Shown piece by piece: positions 44,563-52,753 of a stretch of 56,088 nucleotides of DNA. Source of the DNA: Streptomyces beigongshangae (GTDB lineage: Bacteria; Actinomycetota; Actinomycetes; Streptomycetales; Streptomycetaceae); the NCBI RefSeq assembly GCF_019710745.1, contig NZ_JAHKJW010000041.1:1-56088 (forward strand). The letters are read 5' to 3'. Made by a program: the position numbers and the translations under genes. How positions within the stretch are numbered: the first letter of the stretch is position 1; every line of letters starts with the position of its first letter. The notes beneath the pieces were generated by a model that was not told the origin of the DNA, searched no databases, and worked only from the letters and a program-made list of their open reading frames with translations.

Positions 44563-44606
44563 CGCGCGGTGACGGGCGCGTCCGCGGACGCGCCCGTCAC
44601 CGCGCG
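44563..44606. terminator. 44-bp perfect palindrome between convergent genes
   Basis: Positions 44563-44584 are the exact reverse complement of 44585-44606 with no loop base, and it overlaps the last codons and stop of lutC (44597). It lies between convergent genes and is probably a bidirectional terminator. Confidence 0.85.
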
Positions 44607-45244
44607 CTCACCAGTACCACCTCCAGGGTGCGCGGACCGTGCACCCCCTCCACCCGGTCGAGTTCGATGTCGCTGGTGGCGGACGGCCCCGAGATCCAGG
44701 TCAGCGGGCGGGCCGGGTCGAGCCGCTCCAGGCCCTGCGGCACGGAGGACACGACCTGGCCGGGGACGCGTACGACACAGATGTGGTGGTCCGGGACCAG
44801 CGTGATCCGGCGGCGGCCCTGGTCCGGGCCGCCGTCCAGCACGATGGTGCCGGTCTCGGCGATCGCGACGGCGCACGCCGTGACCACGCTGTCGACGCGG
44901 TCCAGTGCGGCCGGGGTGTCCGCGGCGCTGTCGGGCATCCGCGTGACGTCGGCGGCCGCGAGCCACGCCGGGTCCAGACCCGCCGGCACGGCGACCGACG
45001 CCGCGCCCCGTCCGGCCAGCAGCCGGGCGATCGTCGCGGGCAGTTCGCCGGCCGTGCAGCGGTGCACCAGCGCCCGGTAGTCCGCCAGGTTCTCCGCCAG
45101 CAGGTCCACCGTCCGCCCGGCGCTCCGGTTCCCGTGCTCGCGCAGGTAGTCGCGCCGCACGGCCCGGTCGTACGGGGTGTCGTCCCGCGGCACGTCGGCG
45201 AGCGCCCGCCGCACCCGGGCCAGGATCAGGTCCCTGCTGCTCAC
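44597..45244 (-). CDS. lutC: Lactate utilization protein C (LUD domain)
   Basis: A 215-residue LUD-domain protein (LutC/YkgG, DUF162). Typical segments: SSRDLILARVRRAL at the start, AIAETGTIVLDGG, and PDHHICVVRV followed by WISGPSATSDIELDRVEGVH near the C-terminus. Part of the LutABC complex oxidising L-lactate to pyruvate. GTG 45244 overlaps the lutB stop (GTGA). Confidence 0.94.
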   Translation of the reverse strand: MSSRDLILARVRRALADVPRDDTPYDRAVRRDYLREHGNRSAGRTVDLLAENLADYRALVHRCTAGELPATIARLLAGRGAASVAVPAGLDPAWLAAADVTRMPDSAADTPAALDRVDSVVTACAVAIAETGTIVLDGGPDQGRRRITLVPDHHICVVRVPGQVVSSVPQGLERLDPARPLTWISGPSATSDIELDRVEGVHGPRTLEVVLVSAR

Positions 45245-46731
45245 TTCGAGGTGTCCTTTCCGCCGTGTGTCCGCTGCCACCAGTCGCGGAACGGCTCCGC
45301 GGGAACCTCCGGCACCGAGCGGGTGTCGCTCCACGCCCGGCCGGGACCGGGCAGCGTCCGCGGATGGAAGCGGCGCGTCCGGGACGCCAGCCGCTGACCG
45401 GCGCGCAGCACGCCCGGACGGCCGAACGCCCACCGCGCGGCCCTCATCGCCGCCCGCTCGGCGGCGTGCCCCTTCGCCGGCTTGACCAGGACCCTGACGC
45501 CCTCGCGGGTCACGGGGCCGCCCTGCACGACCCGTTCCCGCAGGTGCACCAGCACCTCCGGGATGTCGATCGCCACCGGGCAGACGTCGTAGCAGGCACC
45601 GCACAGCGACGAGGCGTACGGCAGTGAGGCGTCGATCTCGCTGCCGGTGCCCCGCAGCTGGGGGCTGAGGATCGCGCCGATCGGGCCCGGGTAGACCGAG
45701 CCGTACGCGTGGCCGCCCGCCCGCTCGTACACCGGGCAGACGTTGAGACACGCCGAGCAGCGGATGCAGCGCAGGGCCTGGCGGCCCACCTCGTCGGCCA
45801 GGGTGTCGGTGCGCCCGTTGTCGATGAGCACCAGGTGGAAGTCCCGGGGACCGTCGGCGGTACCGGAGTCCGTGGTGCCCGTCCACGTGGAGGTGTACGG
45901 GTTCATGCGCTCGGCGGTCGAGGAGCGGGGCAGGGTCTGCAGGAAGACCTCCAGGTCCCGCCAGGTCGGCACGGTCTTCTCGATGCCGACGACCGAGATC
46001 AGCGTCTCGGGCAGGGTCAGGCACATCCGGCCGTTGCCCTCGGACTCCACCACGACCATGGTGCCGGTCTCGGCGACCATGAAGTTGGCGCCGGAGATGC
46101 CGACCTTGGCGCGCAGGAACTTCTCGCGCAGGTGCAGGCGCGCGGCGTCGGCCAGCTCGGCGGGCGTGTCGGTCAGGCCCTCCGGCGCCGGACGGCCCCA
46201 CGCACCCATCTCGCGGGCGAAGATGTCGCGGATCTCGCCGCGGTTGCGGTGGATGGCCGGGACCAGGATGTGCGAGGGCCGGTCCTCGCCCAGCTGCACG
46301 ATCAGCTCGGCGAGGTCGGTCTCGTAGGCGCGGATGCCCTCGGCCTCCAGCGCCTCGTTGAGGCCGATCTCCTGTGTGGCCATCGACTTGACCTTGACGA
46401 CCTCGCTCTCGCCGGTCGCCTTCACGAGGCCCGTGACGATGCGGTTGGCCTCGTCCGCGTCGGCGGCCCAGTGCACGGTGCCGCCCGCCGCCGTGACCGA
46501 CTCCTCCAGCTGCACCAGGTAGCGGTCCAGATGACGGAGCGTGTGGTCCTTGATCTGCTTGCCGGCCTCGCGCAGCTCGGCCCAGTCGGAGACCTCCGCG
46601 ACCGCGGTCGCGCGCTTGGCGCGGATGGTGTGCGTCGCGTGGCGCAGGTTGCCGCGCAGGGTCTCGTCGCGGACGGCTTCGTGCGCGGCCTTCGGGAAGG
46701 CCGGCATGCCGAGGTACGTCCCGCCGCTCAT
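45241..46731 (-). CDS. lutB: Lactate utilization protein B (Fe-S oxidoreductase)
   Basis: A 496-residue LutB/YkgF. An N-terminal LUD domain (ISGANFMVAETGTMVVVESE) is followed by two ferredoxin-type [4Fe-4S] motifs, CIRCSACLNVCPVY and CGACYDVCPVAIDIP. C-terminal residues (~420-496) are basic. It carries electrons within LutABC. ATG 46731 overlaps the lutA stop (ATGA). Confidence 0.95.
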   Translation of the reverse strand: MSGGTYLGMPAFPKAAHEAVRDETLRGNLRHATHTIRAKRATAVAEVSDWAELREAGKQIKDHTLRHLDRYLVQLEESVTAAGGTVHWAADADEANRIVTGLVKATGESEVVKVKSMATQEIGLNEALEAEGIRAYETDLAELIVQLGEDRPSHILVPAIHRNRGEIRDIFAREMGAWGRPAPEGLTDTPAELADAARLHLREKFLRAKVGISGANFMVAETGTMVVVESEGNGRMCLTLPETLISVVGIEKTVPTWRDLEVFLQTLPRSSTAERMNPYTSTWTGTTDSGTADGPRDFHLVLIDNGRTDTLADEVGRQALRCIRCSACLNVCPVYERAGGHAYGSVYPGPIGAILSPQLRGTGSEIDASLPYASSLCGACYDVCPVAIDIPEVLVHLRERVVQGGPVTREGVRVLVKPAKGHAAERAAMRAARWAFGRPGVLRAGQRLASRTRRFHPRTLPGPGRAWSDTRSVPEVPAEPFRDWWQRTHGGKDTSK

Positions 46732-47480
46732 ACCGGCTCCTCCTGCGTGCTCGCCAGGATCTCCGCGATGTGCACCGGACGCATGCCCGTCCGGAGCCGG
46801 GTCATGGTGCCGCCGATGTGCATGAGGCAGGAGTTGTCGGCGGCGCACAGCACGTCGGCGCCCGTCGACGCGGCGTTGCGGACCTTGTCGGCGCCCATCG
46901 CCGCCGACACGTCCGCGTTCTTGAGGGCGAAGGTGCCGCCGAAGCCGCAGCACTCGTCGGCGCCCGGCAGCTCCCTCAGCTCCAGTCCCCCGACGGACTC
47001 CAGCAGCCGGCGCGGCCGGTCGCCGAGGCCCAGACCGCGCAGTCCGTGGCAGGTGGGGTGGTACGTGACGGTGTGCGGGTAGTACGCGCCCACGTCCGTC
47101 ACGCCCAGTACGTCCACCAGGAACTCGGTCAGCTCGTACGTCCTCGGCACGACCGGGGCCAGGGCGGTGGCGAGGCCGTCGCCGCGGCCCTCGGCGCGGG
47201 CGCGCGCCCCCATCCGCGGGTACAGCTCGCGCACCATCGCGCCGCACGACCCGGAGGGGGTCACGATCGCCTCGTACCCGCCGAACACCTCGGAGAAGTG
47301 CCGGGCCAGCGGTTCGGCCTCGTGCCGGTACCCCGTGTTGTAGTGAGCCTGTCCGCAGCAGGTCTGCGCCATCGGGAAGTCGACGTCCACGCCCAGCCTG
47401 GTCAGCAGTTTCACCACGGCGCGGCCGGTGTCCGGATAGAGCGTGTCGTTGACACAGGTCAGGAACAGGGCGACACGCAT
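46728..47480 (-). CDS. lutA: Lactate utilization protein A (CCG-domain)
   Basis: A 250-residue LutA/YkgE with two Cys-rich CCG domains (PF02754): FLTCVNDTLYPD with QTCCGQAHYNTG, and TYHPTCHGLRGLG with DECCGFGGTFALKN. These bind Fe-S clusters in the lactate-oxidising complex. CGAGGAGC lies ~4 nt before ATG 47480. First gene of lutABC; no adjacent lactate permease or LutR seen. Confidence 0.95.
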   Translation of the reverse strand: MRVALFLTCVNDTLYPDTGRAVVKLLTRLGVDVDFPMAQTCCGQAHYNTGYRHEAEPLARHFSEVFGGYEAIVTPSGSCGAMVRELYPRMGARARAEGRGDGLATALAPVVPRTYELTEFLVDVLGVTDVGAYYPHTVTYHPTCHGLRGLGLGDRPRRLLESVGGLELRELPGADECCGFGGTFALKNADVSAAMGADKVRNAASTGADVLCAADNSCLMHIGGTMTRLRTGMRPVHIAEILASTQEEPV

Positions 47481-47591
47481 CGCGGCTCCTCGGGGTCGGT
47501 CGTCGGATGGATGCACGGTACGCGGCGCTGAACCGTGCCGGAACGAGCTGCGTCCGCTGTGGGTCGTCGGGTGCCGGTCGGCCGTGGCCGG

Positions 47592-47647
47592 GCGCGCCCC
47601 GCGGCGGAGCCGCAGACCGATACGGCCCCGCGCCCCTGAAGGGGCGC
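47592..47647. repeat. Family B intergenic repeat copy 2, with terminator hairpin
   Basis: This block matches 9651-9702 and ends in GCGCCCCT-GA-AGGGGCGC (8-bp stem). It lies just past the rhaB stop, upstream of lutA, and probably terminates the rha transcript. Confidence 0.75.
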
Positions 47648-47668
47648 CCGTGCGGAGGCGGTTCCATG

Positions 47669-49129
47669 TCACCGGCCCAGACGGCTCTCCGCCGCCTGCC
47701 ACGCCGTCGTGGTGCCCCGGGGCTCGTAGCGGGTCAGGGGCTGGGTGCGGGACAGCAGGGCGCGCATCTCCGCGCGGTCGCCGACCTGGCCGTGTGCCCG
47801 GGCCTGGACCAGGACGTTGCCCAGGGCCGCCGCCTCCGGCGGGCCCGCCACGACGGGGAGGCCGCAGGCGTCGGCGGTGAGGCGGCACAGCAGGGCGTTG
47901 CGGGCGCCGCCGCCGACGATGTGCACGACGTCGACGGGGTGACCGGCCAGCTCCTGCGCCTGGAGGACCGCCCTGCGGTGGGCGAGGGCGAGCGAGTCGA
48001 GGATGCACCGGGTGGTCTCGGCGGGTGACCGGGGCACGGGCTGCCCCGAGTCGCGGCAGGCGTCGGCTATCCGGGACGGCATCCGGCCGGGGGCCAGGAA
48101 CGCCGCGTCGCCCGCGTCCACGACCGACCGCAGCGCAGGCGCCCCGGCCGCGGCGGACAGCAGGTCGTCCAGGCCGGGGTTCCCCCACTCGCGCAGGCAC
48201 TCCTGGAGCAGCCACAGGCCCATGATGTTGCGCAGGTAGCGGACCGTGCCGTCCAGCCCCAGCTCGTTGGTGAAGTTCGCCGCGCGGCTCTCCTCCGTGA
48301 GGACGGGGGCCGCCAGCTCCAGGCCCGCGAGGGACCAGGTGCCGGTGCAGATGTACGCGAACCGCTCGCCCGTGGCCGGGACGGCGGCCACCGCGGACGC
48401 GGTGTCGTGCGAACCGACCGCCGTCACCGGTACCGGTCCCGTCAGCCCGGTCTCCTCCAGCACGTCAGGACGCAGCAGACCCGCCGGGTCCCCGGGCCGC
48501 CGCAGCGGCGCGAACAGCTTCAGGTCGACACCGAGGCGCGCCGCGACGTCGTACGACCAGTCGCCGGTGCGCGGGTCGATCAGCTGGGTGGTGGAGGCGT
48601 TGGTCAGCTCCGTGCCGGCCTCGCCGGTGAGCCAGTACGTCAGCAGGTCCGGGATGAGCAGCAGGCGCTCCGCGTGCGCCAGCTGCGCGGAGGAACGGGC
48701 CGCCACCAGCTGGTACAGCGTGTTGAAGGGGGCGTACTGGAGTCCGGTGGCCGCGTACAGCTCGGCGGCGGGCACGGTGGCCCACACCTGTTCCGCGACG
48801 CCCCGGGTCCGGGTGTCGCGGTAGTGCACCGGGTTGCCGAGCAGTGCCCCGTCGGCGTCGAGCAGGCCGTAGTCCACGGCCCAGCTGTCGATGCCGACCG
48901 AGTCGACGTGCCCGGCCGCGCGCAGCCCGTCGAGGACCCCCGCGTACAGCGCGAGGACGTCCCAGCGCAGGCCCTCGGGGGTGCGCACCGGCCGGTTCGG
49001 GAAGCGGTGCGCCTCCGTCAGCTCCAGCGAGTCGGGGCCGACGCGGCCGACCATGACGCGTCCGCTGGACGCGCCGAGGTCGACCGCGGCGTACGACTTC
49101 ACGGCCGCCTCCCGGGTCGTGTCCGTCAT
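47669..49129 (-). CDS. rhaB: Rhamnulokinase (FGGY family)
   Basis: A 486-residue FGGY kinase phosphorylating L-rhamnulose. ATP/sugar motifs: YAAVDLGASSGRVMVGRV near the start, GIDSWAVDYGLLD, TGTWSLAGLEL and the C-terminal HIVGGGARNALLCRLTAD. The GSHDTASAV segment fits rhamnulokinase rather than xylulokinase, supported by rhaI and rhaD next door. ATG 49129 overlaps the rhaD stop (ATGA). Confidence 0.95.
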   Translation of the reverse strand: MTDTTREAAVKSYAAVDLGASSGRVMVGRVGPDSLELTEAHRFPNRPVRTPEGLRWDVLALYAGVLDGLRAAGHVDSVGIDSWAVDYGLLDADGALLGNPVHYRDTRTRGVAEQVWATVPAAELYAATGLQYAPFNTLYQLVAARSSAQLAHAERLLLIPDLLTYWLTGEAGTELTNASTTQLIDPRTGDWSYDVAARLGVDLKLFAPLRRPGDPAGLLRPDVLEETGLTGPVPVTAVGSHDTASAVAAVPATGERFAYICTGTWSLAGLELAAPVLTEESRAANFTNELGLDGTVRYLRNIMGLWLLQECLREWGNPGLDDLLSAAAGAPALRSVVDAGDAAFLAPGRMPSRIADACRDSGQPVPRSPAETTRCILDSLALAHRRAVLQAQELAGHPVDVVHIVGGGARNALLCRLTADACGLPVVAGPPEAAALGNVLVQARAHGQVGDRAEMRALLSRTQPLTRYEPRGTTTAWQAAESRLGR

Positions 49130-51165
49130 CGCAGGAACGCGGCGGCGACGCCGGCGTCGACCGGGACGTGCAGACCGGTGGTGTGCGTGAGGTCGCCGCC
49201 CGTCAGGGCGAAGACGGCGTTCGCGACGTGCTCGGGCAGGACCTCGCGCTTGAGGATGGTCCGCTGGGCGTAGAACTCGCCCAGCTTCTCCTCCTCGATG
49301 CCGTAGGTGGCCGCGCGCTGCGCGCCCCAGCCGCCCGCGAAGATCCCGGAGCCGCGGACGACCCCGTCGGGGTTGACGCCGTTGACGCGGATGCCGTGCT
49401 CGCCCAGCTCGGCGGCCAGCAGCCGCACCTGGTGGGCCTGGTCGGCCTTGGTCGCCGAGTAGGCGATGTTGTTCGGGCCGGCGAAGACCGCGTTCTTGGA
49501 CGCGATGTAGACGACGTCGCCGCCAAGGCCCTGCGCGATCATCACCCGGGCTGCCTCGCGCGAGACGAGGAAGGAGCCGCGGGCCATGATGTCGTGCTGG
49601 AGGTCCCAGTCCCCGGCCGTGGTCTCCAGGAGCGGCTTGGAGATGGAGATGCCGGCGTTGTTGACGACCAGGTCGACGCCGCCGAAGGCGAGGACCGCCG
49701 CCTTGAACGCCTCGGCGATCTGCTCCTCGGAGGTGACGTCCACGGTGACGGCGACGGCCTTGTCGGGACCGCCGAGCGAGGTGGCGACCCGGGCCGCGTT
49801 CTCCGCTTTCAGGTCCGCGATCACCACGCAGGCGCCCTCGGCGACGAGCCGCTCGGCGATCGCCCTGCCGATGCCGCTGCCGGCACCGGTCACGAGCGCG
49901 ACCCGGGTGGCGAGCGGTTTGGGCTTCGGCATCCGCCGGAGCTTGGCCTCCTCCAGGGCCCAGTACTCGATGCGGAACTTCTCGGACTCCTCGATCGGCG
50001 CGTACGTCGAGACGGCCTCCGCGCCGCGCATCACGTTGATGGCGTTGACGTAGAACTCGCCCGCCACGCGCGCGGTCTGCTTGTCCTTGCCGAAGGAGAA
50101 CATGCCGACGCCGGGGACCAGCACGATCGCCGGGTCCGCGCCGCGCATGGCGGGGGAGTCGGCGTCGGCGTGCCGCCGGTAGTAGGCCGCGTACTCCTCG
50201 CGGTACGCCGTGTGCAGCTCCTTCAGCCGCGCGACCGCCTCGTCCAGCGGGACGGTGGGCGGCAGGTCGAGGACGAGCGGCCGGACCTTCGTCCGGAGGA
50301 AGTGGTCCGGGCAGGAGGTGCCCAGGGCGGCGAGGCGCGGGTGCTCGGCGCTCGCGAGGAAGTCGAGGACGACCTCGGAGTCGGTGAAGTGGCCGACCTG
50401 GGGGCGGTCCTGGGAGGCCAGTGAGCGGATCACCGGGGCGAGGGCGGCGGCCCGCTCCCGGCGCTCGGCGGCGCCGGGAGCCGCGTACCCGTCGAGGACG
50501 GGACCGAACGGCTCGGCCTTGCCGCGGGTGGCGAGGAATTCCTCGGCGGTACGGATGATGTGCAGCGAGTTGCGCTCGCACTCCTCTGCGGTGTCACCCC
50601 ACGCGGTGATGCCGTGCCCGCCCAGGATGCAGCCGACGGCCTGCGGGTTGGCCTCCTTGACGGCGGCGATGTCCAGCCCCAGCTGGAAGCCGGGCCGGCG
50701 CCACGGCACCCACACCACGCTGTCCCCGAAGCACTCGGCGGTCAGCTTCTCCCCGTCGGCCGCGCAGGCGAGCGCGATCCCGGAGTCGGGGTGCAGGTGG
50801 TCGACGTGGGCGGCGTCCACGAGCCCGTGCATCGCGGTGTCGATCGAGGGGGCGGCCCCGCCCCTGCCGTGCAGGCAGTAGTCGAACGCGGCGACCATCT
50901 CGTCCTCGCGCCCGACGCCCGGGTACACGTCCTTCAGCGCCAGCAGCCGGTCGAGCCGCAGCACGGCGAGCCCGCCCTCGGTGAGGGTCCCCAGGTCGCC
51001 GCCGGAGCCCTTGACCCACATCAGCTCGACGTCGCCACCGGTCACGGGGTCGGTGCCGGTCCCCTTGGCGGAGGTGTTCCCGCCCGCGTAGTTGGTGTTG
51101 CGGGGATCGGCACCGAGCCGATTGGACCGCCCGAGCAGAGCAGCGGCTTCAGGATGGGTTGCCAT
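49126..51165 (-). CDS. rhaD: Bifunctional rhamnulose-1-phosphate aldolase / lactaldehyde dehydrogenase
   Basis: A 679-residue fusion. Residues ~1-420 are a class II aldolase domain (NYAGGNTSAKG, HVDHLHPDSGIA, GHGITAWGDTAEE). Residues ~430-679 are a short-chain dehydrogenase with VALVTGAGSGIGRAIA and the catalytic YSATK, plus NNAGISIS. Such fusions (YuxG/RhaEW type) split rhamnulose-1-phosphate into DHAP and lactaldehyde and oxidise the latter to lactate. Lactate could then feed lutABC. ATG 51165 has GGAACCGG upstream. Confidence 0.94.
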   Translation of the reverse strand: MATHPEAAALLGRSNRLGADPRNTNYAGGNTSAKGTGTDPVTGGDVELMWVKGSGGDLGTLTEGGLAVLRLDRLLALKDVYPGVGREDEMVAAFDYCLHGRGGAAPSIDTAMHGLVDAAHVDHLHPDSGIALACAADGEKLTAECFGDSVVWVPWRRPGFQLGLDIAAVKEANPQAVGCILGGHGITAWGDTAEECERNSLHIIRTAEEFLATRGKAEPFGPVLDGYAAPGAAERRERAAALAPVIRSLASQDRPQVGHFTDSEVVLDFLASAEHPRLAALGTSCPDHFLRTKVRPLVLDLPPTVPLDEAVARLKELHTAYREEYAAYYRRHADADSPAMRGADPAIVLVPGVGMFSFGKDKQTARVAGEFYVNAINVMRGAEAVSTYAPIEESEKFRIEYWALEEAKLRRMPKPKPLATRVALVTGAGSGIGRAIAERLVAEGACVVIADLKAENAARVATSLGGPDKAVAVTVDVTSEEQIAEAFKAAVLAFGGVDLVVNNAGISISKPLLETTAGDWDLQHDIMARGSFLVSREAARVMIAQGLGGDVVYIASKNAVFAGPNNIAYSATKADQAHQVRLLAAELGEHGIRVNGVNPDGVVRGSGIFAGGWGAQRAATYGIEEEKLGEFYAQRTILKREVLPEHVANAVFALTGGDLTHTTGLHVPVDAGVAAAFLR

Positions 51166-51204
51166 GTTCCGGTTCCTTAGAAGAAGAGAGAGGGAAAGCC
51201 CGCA

Positions 51205-51224
51205 AGGGGCGCGGGGAACTGCGC
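51205..51224 (-). repeat. Family A 20-bp repeat, inverted exact copy
   Basis: The exact reverse complement of the 20-mer at 5000-5019 and 27174-27193. It lies in the rhaI-rhaD spacer, 60 bp past a strong hairpin. Confidence 0.85.
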
Positions 51225-51285
51225 GACCAGCCGAAACGGACCAGCGGTCGGCTCCGGGCCTCAGGTCCCGCGGCGAGCGGACCGC

Positions 51286-51338
51286 GGGGGCAGCAGGCGG
51301 GGTGGGCGGCTACGCCCCCCACCCCGCCTGCTGCCCCC
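51286..51338 (-). terminator. Perfect 21-bp stem overlapping the rhaI stop codon
   Basis: 51286-51306 pairs perfectly with 51318-51338 around an 11-nt loop that contains the rhaI TAG (51312-51310). One arm encodes the last residues of RhaI. It would end or attenuate the transcript between rhaI and rhaD. Confidence 0.8.
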
Positions 51339-52470
51339 CGACCCGCTCCTCGGCGATCTTCCCCGCCCAGCCGCAGGCGTGGTACGCCGCGATCGGGTCG
51401 GCAGCCAGCCCGAGCTCCTCGCGGACCTCCGCGACCAGCGGCCGCACGTCCGTGTTGTACGCGTCCATCAGGACGGCGTTCGCGGCGAGCACGTCCCCGT
51501 CGCGCTGCGCGGCGGCCAGCGCGTCCCGGTCGACGAGCAGCGCCTTGGCCGTGGCCTCCTGCACGTTCATCACGGAACGGATGATCGCCGGGATCTTCGC
51601 CTCGATGTTGTGGCACTGGTCGAGCATGAACGCCACGTCCGGCGTGAATCCGCCGCCCCGGATGACCTCGTACATGATGCGGAACAGCTGGAAGGGGTCC
51701 GCCGCGCCCACCATCAGGTCGTCGTCCGCGTAGAACCGCGAGTTGAAGTCGAACGCGCCGAGCCTCCCCTCCCGCAGCAGCGTGGCGACGATGAACTCGA
51801 TGTTGGTGCCCGGCGCGTGGTGCCCGGTGTCGACGACGACCTGGGCCTTCGGGCCGAGCTTGAGGCAGTGGGCGTACGCCGTGCCCCAGTCCGGCACGTC
51901 GGTCGCGTAGAAGGCGGGCTCGAAGAACTTGTACTCCAGCAGCATCCGCTGGTCGTCCCCGAGGCGCTCGTAGACCTGGGCGAGACCCTCGGCGAGCCGG
52001 TCCTGGCGCTCGCGGATGTCGTCCTGGCCCGGGTAGTTCGTCCCGTCGGCGAACCACAGCTTCAGGTCCTTCGACCCCGTGGCGTCCATGATGTCGACGC
52101 ATTCGAGGAGGTGGCCGACGGCCTTGCGGCGCACCGCGGCGTCCGGGTGGCAGATGCTGCCCAGCCTGTAGTCGTCGTCCTGGAAGGTGTTGGAGTTGAT
52201 CGCGCCGAGCTTCAGGCCGCGCTCCTCGGCGTGCTTCGCCAACGCTGCGTAGTCGTCGACCCTGTCCCAGGGAATGTGCAGCGCCACGGTCGGCGCGGCC
52301 CCCGTGAACTCGTGCACCTTCGCGGCGTCGTCCAGCTTCTCGAAAGGATTGCGCGGGACCCCGGGCTGCGCGAACACCTTGAAGCGGGTTCCCGAGTTCC
52401 CGTACGCCCACGACGGCGTCTCTACTGCCTGGGTCTTGAGGGCGGCTTTCACCGCGGCGAGCTCGGTCAC
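51310..52470 (-). CDS. rhaI: L-rhamnose isomerase
   Basis: A 386-residue isomerase of the RhaI (Agrobacterium/Pseudomonas-like) family, converting L-rhamnose to L-rhamnulose. TIM-barrel segments: HIPWDRVDDY, KLWFADGTNYPGQDD, LLEYKFFEPAFYATDVPDWG, VVVDTGHHAPGTNIE and GAFDFNSRFYADDDL. Glu/Asp/His in EYKFFEP and DTGHH fit the metal site. The C-terminus VGGQQAGWGA is encoded by the terminator arm. GTG 52470 has CAGGAG ~8 nt upstream. First gene of the rhaI-rhaD-rhaB series. Confidence 0.95.
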   Translation of the reverse strand: MTELAAVKAALKTQAVETPSWAYGNSGTRFKVFAQPGVPRNPFEKLDDAAKVHEFTGAAPTVALHIPWDRVDDYAALAKHAEERGLKLGAINSNTFQDDDYRLGSICHPDAAVRRKAVGHLLECVDIMDATGSKDLKLWFADGTNYPGQDDIRERQDRLAEGLAQVYERLGDDQRMLLEYKFFEPAFYATDVPDWGTAYAHCLKLGPKAQVVVDTGHHAPGTNIEFIVATLLREGRLGAFDFNSRFYADDDLMVGAADPFQLFRIMYEVIRGGGFTPDVAFMLDQCHNIEAKIPAIIRSVMNVQEATAKALLVDRDALAAAQRDGDVLAANAVLMDAYNTDVRPLVAEVREELGLAADPIAAYHACGWAGKIAEERVGGQQAGWGA

Positions 52471-52531
52471 TTCGGGGCTCCTGTGACTTCCGTTGTGGCA
52501 TCGGGTCTGAACGACTTCTGAACACCATGGC

Positions 52532-52547
52532 TCTGAAACGATTCAGA
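52532..52547. promoter_or_regulatory. LacI-type operator at the rhaI transcript start
   Basis: TCTGAAACGATTCAGA is an almost perfect dyad with the TGAA(A/T)CG(A/T)TTCA core of LacI-family operators. It begins at the predicted +1 of the rhaI promoter, an ideal blocking position. Confidence 0.7.
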
Positions 52548-52553
52548 AGGCAG

Positions 52554-52582
52554 AAGCTATGAGCCCCCTGAAAGGCTGTCAA
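52554..52582 (-). promoter_or_regulatory. Promoter of rhaI
   Basis: TTGACA (52582-52577), a 17-nt spacer and TAGCTT (52559-52554) on the minus strand form a near-consensus housekeeping promoter. The predicted start is near 52547. Confidence 0.75.
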
Positions 52583-52631
52583 CCCCTCCGACGTCCGCAC
52601 CTTGTCGTGACTCGGTTGTGACCTTTGGCTA

Positions 52632-52644
52632 TCGAAAATTTCGA
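52632..52644. promoter_or_regulatory. Extra palindrome upstream of the transporter promoter
   Basis: TCGAAAATTTCGA has perfect 6-bp arms around one base, ending 10 bp before the transporter -35. It differs from the two TGAAAC-type sites and could bind a second regulator. Confidence 0.5.
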
Positions 52645-52654
52645 CCGGTACCCA

Positions 52655-52684
52655 TTGACGTGACCTGGGCTACATGTCTAACGT
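52655..52684 (+). promoter_or_regulatory. Promoter of the sugar transporter operon
   Basis: TTGACG (52655-52660), an 18-nt spacer and TAACGT (52679-52684). The predicted start is near 52691, just before the LacI-type site. Confidence 0.65.
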
Positions 52685-52698
52685 CCCGGCAACCTAGT

Positions 52699-52720
52699 TG
52701 AAACCTTTCACGACGTCGTG
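52699..52720. promoter_or_regulatory. LacI-type operator plus adjoining palindrome in the transporter leader
   Basis: TGAAACCTTTCA (52699-52710) is a dyad of the same class as the rhaI-side operator. It overlaps a perfect palindrome CACGACGTCGTG (52709-52720). Both lie just downstream of the predicted transcript start. Confidence 0.65.
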
Positions 52721-52753
52721 AGGCCGCATCGCCCGCGTCGTTGAGGAGCCCTC

